This document shows, piece by piece, positions 57,543 through 64,000 of a stretch of 64,000 nucleotides of DNA; the stretch's first letter is position 1, and each line of letters starts with the position of its first letter. The notes under the pieces were generated by a model. It saw nothing but the letters and a program-made list of their open reading frames with translations, was not told the origin of the DNA and searched no databases. The position numbers and the translations under genes were made by a program. The stretch is taken from positions 868,001-932,000 of the forward strand of contig JAYWVB010000001.1 of the NCBI GenBank assembly GCA_039881045.1, written 5' to 3'. The DNA is from Chaetomium olivaceum. Its lineage: Eukaryota; Ascomycota; Sordariomycetes; Sordariales; Chaetomiaceae.

Positions 57543-59253
57543 ATGCATCGGCCAACGCTACCAATCCAGAGCCTCCCGGCTTGGGCCCTCCTTAACGGCA
57601 TCTCATTCCGTAATGTTAAAGTCATCAATACTGAGGGCAAGGGATACGGTGTCGTCAGCAATGAAGACGTAAAAGCCACGGATGGCACAGCTGATGTCTC
57701 GAGCTTGATCACTGTGCCACACGACCTTATCTTGAATGCCGCAGCTGTGGAGGAGTACGCGAAGGAGGACAAGAACTTCAGGCTGCTCCTTGATGCCATC
57801 GGCCATCGTGTAAGAGCACCTTCCATATGAGTTAGCCGAGACTAACGAGCCTCTAGTCTACACGTACCGACGTGCTGTTGTTCCTCCTTATCCAAACGGT
57901 ACTCGCTTCCCGACCCAGCCACGCCGACGTGGGGCTATCAAACCCTTGGACCGAGTATCTCAAGTTCCTACCAGGGACGGTCCTGGTGCCTACGCTATGG
58001 ACCGAGAACGAGAGAGTTCTACTTCGGGGCACCTCTCTCGAAGCCGCCGTCAACGCCAAGATATCAGCCCTCGACGCCGAGTTCGAACTCATCAGGGAGA
58101 AGTCGTCCGACATTATCGCCTGGAACGATCTCCTCTGGATCGAAGGCGTCCACGTCTCGTTTACAGACTGGATCCATCTCGACGCGCTGTACCGCTCCCG
58201 ATGCCTGGAGCTGCCGAGATCTGGGGAGTCCATGGTCCCCTGTATTGACATGATCAACCACTCGGCAACGCCTTGTGCTTACTACGATGAGAATATCAAG
58301 GACGAGGTGATCCTCCTCCCCCGTCCCGGAGTCGGCATCTCGAAAGACGACGAGATCACAATCAGCTACGGCGACGCCAAGTCCGCCGCAGAGATGCTCT
58401 TCAGTTACGGCTTCATCGACCCCGCCTCGTCAGCCGACAGCCTGGTCCTGCCCCTGAACCCATTCCCCGACGATCCGCTCGCCAAGGCGAAGCTTGTCGC
58501 CTTCGGCGAGGCGCCCAAAATCCACGTGGCACGGCAGGGGAGGGAGGAGGAGAAGAAGAAGACGGCGGCACTAGCACTAGCACCAACACCAGCACCACCA
58601 ACAACAAGAACGAACCCGTCGGCTGGACGAGCCCGTTCGCGCACCTGATGTGCGTCAACGAGGAGGACGGTCTCGAGTTCCGCGTGCTGCAGCAGACAGA
58701 CGGGGCGCGGCAGCTGCGCGTGTTCTGGCAGGAAGAGGACGTGACAGATCGGACGGGCGACTTCGAGACGCTAGTCCGGACACACCCGCTCGCCGCCGTG
58801 TTGAGGCTGCGGGTCGTGACGGTCGTCCAGGGGGCCCTGCAGGCGCAGCTCGAGCGGCTGGCGTCGACGCCGACATCGAGCAACGCCATTCCCGATGCGG
58901 GTGCTGCTGATGCTGATCCCGTTGTTGGACAGGAGCGGAGGGAGGACTGCGTCAGGTTTGCGACGGTCCTGCGCGAGATCGAGACGAAGATTCTCGAAGA
59001 CGCGATCGAAGGTCTCGAGGGCGAGGTGAGTACCACACAAAGACATTGTTTGGTTGCGGACCACCACGAGGATCTGCATGAGACGCACGAGACACCATAC
59101 AAATCGGGTTTAGAGCGCTAACGAAGGTTTGTGCTGCAGAAAAATGCGCTGCTGGCTGACGAAAACGTGGTGGCTTATCTCGGACTGACGGAAGCTACCG
59201 AATCGGGCCTGGCGGGCGATGAGGCGTCCAATGAGCCCGACGACTTCAGTTGA
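57543..59253 (+). CDS. SET-domain protein lysine methyltransferase, apparent 1-nt frameshift
   Basis: Exons 57543-57809, 57857-59025 and 59140-59253 give ~516 residues after one frame correction. A split SET domain of the Rubisco-LSMT/Rkm type is visible. KGYGVVSNEDV, TVPHDLILNA, WIEGVHVSFTDWIHLDALYR, MVPCIDMINHS (with the NHS cofactor motif) and DEITISYGDAKSAAEMLFSYGF are all present. The C-terminal substrate-binding helical domain begins GWTSPFAHLMCVNEEDGLEF. Between them a purine-rich repeat tract at 58536-58562 separates two reading frames differing by one base. Both sides are strongly coding, so one base is probably missing. Family members methylate ribosomal or other cytosolic proteins, but this one's substrate is unknown. 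The last intron is 114 nt and has a CTAAC branch. Confidence 0.83.
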
Positions 59254-61464
59254 TGGTTGCCAGCAGGGTGAGACAGGTGAGACAAGTTTTGCGCTGCTTC
59301 TATCTCGCCTCTGGGCATCATCATACGGCGATGGGGCGAGATGGGTTCATGGCAAATGACGCACGGCGATGAAATGGATGGAAGTTAACTATAACTACGT
59401 ACCTTAGGTAACGTGAGGAATTGGTGTGGCTTTCGGATGCCATCTGCACCCGCCAAGGGGCATGTTCCTGCTCTGACGTTGCTTCACTGATAGGGTCAGC
59501 TGGACAGAAACGATGCGTGAACAAGTGCATACCTATATATATGGTTCTCGTCAAATACCCTTCTCATTCTCTCAAGACGACTTCCGGTGGTCGTATAAAC
59601 GGGGTCTGGCTCGAGTATCGGGTGCTATGGTAGTCAATGGCGGTGCTTGTCGCTCTCGAGATATTGCAAACAATATCCATTGCCCGCGATTGATGAGATG
59701 CGATCCATTTTGCCGGAGCTCACCTCTCGAAGTGGGTTGCTTGGCTCGCTGGTCGCCTCTCCACCCCCGCCGCTTTTCCAAGAATGCGGGGAAGTTGGGG
59801 TTTCCCAAATCGGGACCTGAAAGCCATGAGTCGATGTTCATGCACCCCAGAGCTGCAAGTTTTGTCTCGATGGGAAAAGTCGGGACGAAGGATCAAGCAG
59901 CCAACCGCGTGGGTTGATCATGCAAGTGGAAAGATACCCGCGGTATCAATGGAGTTGGAAACACTCCTGACCGCTCCTCGGAGGCTCTAACCCTCGACTA
60001 TTGACTGGGATGTCATGCTCGGCAGCTGGGGCCATGGGTCTCCTGGAGGAAACTTGGTGGCCGCCGAAATGGGTGGGTTTGGTTTGGTTTCAACATGAGA
60101 AACTCACCGAGCCCTGGAACATGGATACGGTATGTTCAGCTTTATTGCTTGTTGATATGAATACGCGCGGCCAGCAAGGAAAGGCAAGTCGACACATGCC
60201 CGCCCAACCAGTTATTGCAATGGGCACAGTGAATGAGGTTGTTGCACAGCGATTTTCTCCGGCTTCTAGCTTCGAATATCTTTGCTCATTCGGATGGACC
60301 TGTACTTGATGTGATGGATAGGACGTAAGACGCGCAGCCGCACAGGAACATCATCAAGTCGCTCCGGCATATTCCACGTCCAAATTCTGGAGACTGAATG
60401 CCAGCCGTCGGGATCGTCGTGGCGTACCATGGATTGGGCGCCTCTTTCTGGACTGTCAATTCTGGGCTGACGGCAAGCGTACCATCGACTGGCTAGACTT
60501 CCGTCGAGACTCTCGGCTCCATGATGCAATCCTTTCTTCTACAGCTCTTTTCTGACCGGCGTATGGCCCAAAAATGGGGTTTTGGTGTCGATGCAAAAGG
60601 CGGGGCAAACAATGTGACCGAAGCTGGAGAGTGAAGACACACTTCTAATTTGCGAAATTGTGATATAGTTGCGCAAACATTCACCAGCGTCGCCACGGTG
60701 TTACCAGCTAGTGGCGGAAGGCAGTCGAATAGCGTGATATTCGAGAGTCATCATCTTGTCGGTTTTTCGGCCTTCACATGTGGCATGCCCGGTGTGGCAA
60801 GATGAACTGGAGGCAGCTGGAGGAAAAGGCTGCCCGAGAGGAAGTTGCTGCCAATGCGAGACCCCTGCTCTCCCCCAGATTCCCTTGCCATGACCCGATG
60901 GGGAAGCCGGGCTTGACAGGGTTGGCAATTCATGACTTTGGCCAATGGACAATGGCTACCCCCACAATAACCAAGACTTCCAGGTCACCCCTGCTTCCAT
61001 TGTCAATCTTCCTCCACATATTCTCTGCAGGCTCCGCGTGGGCCGGGCAGCGCAAGAAGCCTGCCATTGCGCTGGGGTTTGTCATTCATTTTTCCCTCAT
61101 TCCCTGCAGGTGCCTGCCATCCATTAAAACCCACTGGCCCCGCCCTCTAAGTCACTCACCTTCACGTTGTTGGGATTTATTTCTGTTTCTCGAAATTGAT
61201 AATTCGTCCCACGCTGCAAGATCGCCATTTTATCCATGGTAGACGTTTCCGTTACGATTCTCTAGGGGTGTGAGCACCACTGAGGCTGGTTGCTGCGATT
61301 CTCATCACTTCGCCATCCGCTTTGCGTCCACGTATCGACAACGACGACACCGAGTCTCAGATTTCTTTCTGTACCACTTATCCGATCGTCACTCCAGACG
61401 AACCATCCGATCTTGCGAATGCAACAAACGTGAAAGAGAAAAGGCGAGATAAATTACCGCCAAA
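59254..61464. promoter_or_regulatory. Long upstream region of the FacB-type gene
   Basis: About 2.2 kb contains no convincing gene and separates the SET gene from the regulator. It is long for this window and may include a structured 5' leader, because several short ATG-started frames lie in its last 700 nt. Confidence 0.45.
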
Positions 61465-64000
61465 ATGCCAGGAATTCTCCCCATGAAAGTTATCAAGGTG
61501 GGCACCAGCTCGCAAAGTCGCATTGCGCAGGCTTGCGACAGGTGCCGCAGCAAGAAGATTCGTTGCGATGGGATCCGCCCTACTTGCTCGCAGTGCGCCA
61601 ATGTCGGTTTCGAGTGCCGCACCAGCGACAAACTCAGTCGCCGAGCATTCCCGAGGGGGTACACCGAATCGTTAGAGGAACGCGTGCGGGCGTTGGAGGC
61701 CGAGGTACGGGAGCTCAAGGACTTGTTGGATGAGAAGGACGAGAAGATCGACATGCTATCGAGGATGCATGGCAATCGGCGGGCCCAGAGCGAACAATGC
61801 CAGAGTCAACCGACTGTCGACGCAAAGAAGGATTCCGGGCCACAGTCAAAGGAGGACACGTTCCGAGTCCAGGCCTCACCGTTGCTGCTGGGTGTTGAGA
61901 ACTCGGACTCTTACTTTATGGGAGCTTCTAGTGGCCGCGGATTCATTGGTTTGTCGAGCCTCGTTTTCTATTTGCACCAGGAGAAACCGCTAACTGACGA
62001 TGTGCAGAATCCCTCAAGCGAAAGATGCAGGAGAGTGGCAAATCTTGCTCCGACTTCAACCCGGAGGCTTTCCTGCATATCCAGGGGTGCTATCCTCTCA
62101 CAGCCAAGCCGCCCAGCCAGACGATGAGGATACCGCCGCGGTTGTTCTCAGACAGATGCGTCAATGTCTACTTCCAGGAGTGGGCGCCCCTGTTCCCCGT
62201 CCTTCACAAACCCACCTTCCTTCGCGTCTACGAGGAATTTGTTGCGGACCCGGAGAAGATCAAGAACAACCATAAACTGGCGCAGCTCTACTTGGTCTTT
62301 GGAATCGCGGCTCTATCCGGCGAGCAGCCCGATCTCGACCAGATCGCCGCTTGCGAACAACAATGGCAAAAGTCGCTGGAGGCAGTCCTCATGGACAACA
62401 CCATGATGACGCTGCAATGCCTGTTGCTTGCCCTTGTCTACTGCACCATCAGGGCCGACTATAAGAGGTTGCAACATTACAAGGGTATCGCTGTTGGCCT
62501 ATCGCTCCGGCTTGGCCTGCATCAGAGTCAAAAACGGTTCTCTTTCGGTGTGCTCACCATTGAAACCCGGAAGAAGGTCTTCTGGACCCTTTACACACTC
62601 GATTGCTTCTCTGCTGCTCTCCTGGGTCTGCCGAAGCTTCTAAAAGAGGAAGACGTGCATACAGAGTTCCCCTCGGATACTGACGACGAATACGTAACCG
62701 AAAAGGGGTTCCAGCCGAGCCTTCCGGGCGAGGCGACTCGGCTGTCGAACGCCTTGGCTCTCTTCAGAGGAGCCCAGGTCTTAGGCAAGGTTTTGGAGAA
62801 GATCTATCCCTCTGCCACTTCTCACGAACTCTCGCTCCAGCAACTGTCTGCTCTTGGGTCAGAACTCGACGACTGGTATGAGAAGCTGCCTTCTCACCTG
62901 AGACTCACCTTCAAGCAAGACAAGCCGTCAACCGACATTACCGGCAGTCGGTCACCAATCCTGGTAAGTGGTGGATCGTTGTGGTTCATGACTCCACACC
63001 ACTAACATAGTTCCAGGCGCTTGCATACTACTACACTCGTACTCTTATTTACCGGCCCGCTGTCGTGTCTAGCCTGGGACCGAAGGCTGCTTCTGCGCAT
63101 ATTGCGGTTAGCGAGTCGAGCAAGCACATCATTCAGATCATCCAACTACTCGAGGAAAGGAGCATGTCGTTCGCTTTCTGCCTCAACAAGGCGGACACGG
63201 TTGTTCTTTGCGGCATGGTTCTACTGTACCAAACGCTGGACCTCAAGCAGGACAGCAAGATGCTGAAAGACAACGAGAAGCTGGTGAATGACGTGATCAA
63301 GGCCGCCGACAAGGCAAAGGCTCCCGGTTGCTACGATTTCAAGCGAATTGCAGCAATGGTAGTTACCGTCGATGAGCCGGAACCGCAATCGCTACCCACG
63401 CCCCCCAGACACAGCCCGGATGCCTGTCTCGCCGCTCCCCCGACACAGCGGATCACGGGCAATGCCGGCCACAAAACACACACGGCATTTGGGCGCCATC
63501 TCGCTGCTAGCATGAGCGAGACCGATCTTCTACTACAGCAAGAGAAGCTCCGCAGGATGACGATGCCGCATCCTCCGCACCACCGAGCGGAGCAGTTAAC
63601 CCCGCGTTCAAGAGGATCTTTTGACAGCCCGCGGCCGACCGTCCCCCTCTCGCAACGCGACCACCGACTATCCCTCAGCCAAGCCCACGCCGCACAAGCA
63701 GCAATGCTCCGCCTATCAACTTCACCAAACGTAAAACACCACACTATGGACTACCTCCACCTCGATTCCCACTCACAGCCACCCTCCTCCCCCGCCCAGA
63801 CCCGTGGCGGTCTCCACCTTTCAACAACAACCCAAGCGCACCAAGCCCAGCTCTACTCCCAGCTCCAAAAGGGATCCGACGTCTCGACCGCCGAGTGGGA
63901 GGCCTTGCTCGGCTCGATCGAGGGCGGGCAGCTCAACGTGTACGACGCCATCTACGGCGGCCCCGGGCTGGCGCTGGCGGAGACGCCCACGTCGGCAACG
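61465..64000 (+). CDS. Zn2Cys6 activator, FacB/Cat8/Acu-15 type (C-terminus beyond the window)
   Basis: Exons 61465-61948, 62008-62963 and 63018 to the window end give 807 residues so far, without a stop. The N-terminus MPGILPMKVIKV and the zinc cluster ACDRCRSKKIRCDGIRPTC...CANVGFEC (cysteines 24, 27, 34, 41, 44, 51) are characteristic. The linker and coiled coil (RRAFPRGYTESLEERVRALE, VRELKDLLDEKDEKIDML) match Aspergillus FacB and Neurospora Acu-15. These activate acetate use, the glyoxylate cycle and gluconeogenesis. The fungal middle homology region spans ~190-560 (LFSDRCVNVYFQEWAPLFPVLH, LQCLLLALVYCTIRADYK, KKVFWTLYTLDCFSAALLGLP). The C-terminal part so far is Ser/Pro/Gln-rich. In relatives the protein has 850-900 residues, so perhaps 50-90 residues are missing. 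Assignment to this subfamily is strong. Confidence 0.9.

Noticed and set aside
1..64000. tRNA, rRNA, CRISPR, transposon and bacterial operon signals
   Set aside because: I looked by eye for T-loop-like motifs, direct-repeat spacer arrays, terminal repeats and Shine-Dalgarno-led gene strings and found none convincing. A covariance-model scan would be decisive for RNAs.

Overview
This window is nuclear DNA of a filamentous ascomycete, most likely a GC-rich Sordariomycete and possibly Chaetomiaceae. Genes are intron-rich. Most introns are 47-115 nt with GTAAGT/GTGAGT-type donors and CTAAC-type branch points. Products include fungal-only families such as Zn2Cys6 regulators, CYSTM and F-box proteins, and neighbouring genes have unrelated functions as expected in such genomes. 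I see no tRNA, rRNA, CRISPR, transposon or virus. All exon joins below were worked out by hand from splice signals and checked by reading-frame arithmetic. None is supported by RNA data. The family names come from recognised motifs, not from a database search.

Layout. 0.4-3.6 kb (minus): a mitochondrial-type succinyl-CoA ligase alpha/beta fusion, then COX19. 4.5-7.1 kb (plus): dynamin DNM1. 8.2-12.6 kb (plus): a very large F-box/zinc-finger protein. 13.8-14.5 kb (plus): a secreted protein of unknown function. 15.1-17.3 kb (minus): a 12-exon secreted alpha-amylase. 18.2-21.1 kb (minus): a Zn2Cys6 transcription factor with a 3-nt micro-exon. 22.6-23.5 kb (minus): monothiol glutaredoxin. 24.5-29.6 kb (plus): a CYSTM protein, actin-binding ABP1 and ESCRT-I VPS37. 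30.0-31.3 kb (minus): a conserved unknown. 31.3-36.4 kb: a gene-poor interval. 36.4-38.1 kb (plus): an F-box protein. 39.4-42.7 kb (minus): an AT-hook, Gln-rich protein. 44.0-45.3 kb (plus): V-ATPase subunit C. 45.6-46.4 kb (minus): APS kinase. 47.2-48.2 kb (minus): a thioesterase. 49.0-49.6 kb (plus): a small cystatin-like protein. 49.7-52.9 kb (minus): MAK21/NOC1. 53.2-55.1 kb (plus): mitochondrial prolyl-tRNA synthetase. 55.5-57.1 kb (minus): a Ygr210-type GTPase. 57.5-59.3 kb (plus): a SET methyltransferase. 61.5 kb to the window end (plus): a FacB/Cat8-type acetate regulator, cut by the window edge.

Two things stand out. First, very small exons are unusually common: 3 nt inside a zinc cluster, 10 nt inside a GTPase switch region, 15, 24, 27 and 28 nt in the amylase, 36 nt in the CoA ligase, and first exons of 3, 8 and 16 nt. 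The amylase model gives catalytic-residue spacings identical to those I know for Taka-amylase, which supports it strongly. The 3-nt exon sits exactly where its inclusion decides whether a C6 zinc cluster has correct cysteine spacing. Second, five genes (CYSTM, ABP1, VPS37, thioesterase, SET) each need one extra base to stay in frame. All five shifts go in the same direction and most fall in homopolymers or simple repeats. That pattern looks like systematic single-base loss in the assembly rather than five pseudogenes.

The genes do not form one pathway. Housekeeping genes for mitochondria (DNM1, COX19, PARS2-like, CoA ligase), endomembranes (VPS37, V-ATPase C), actin (ABP1), ribosome assembly (MAK21) and sulfate assimilation (APS kinase) are mixed with carbon-source genes (amylase, an adjacent C6 regulator, FacB).
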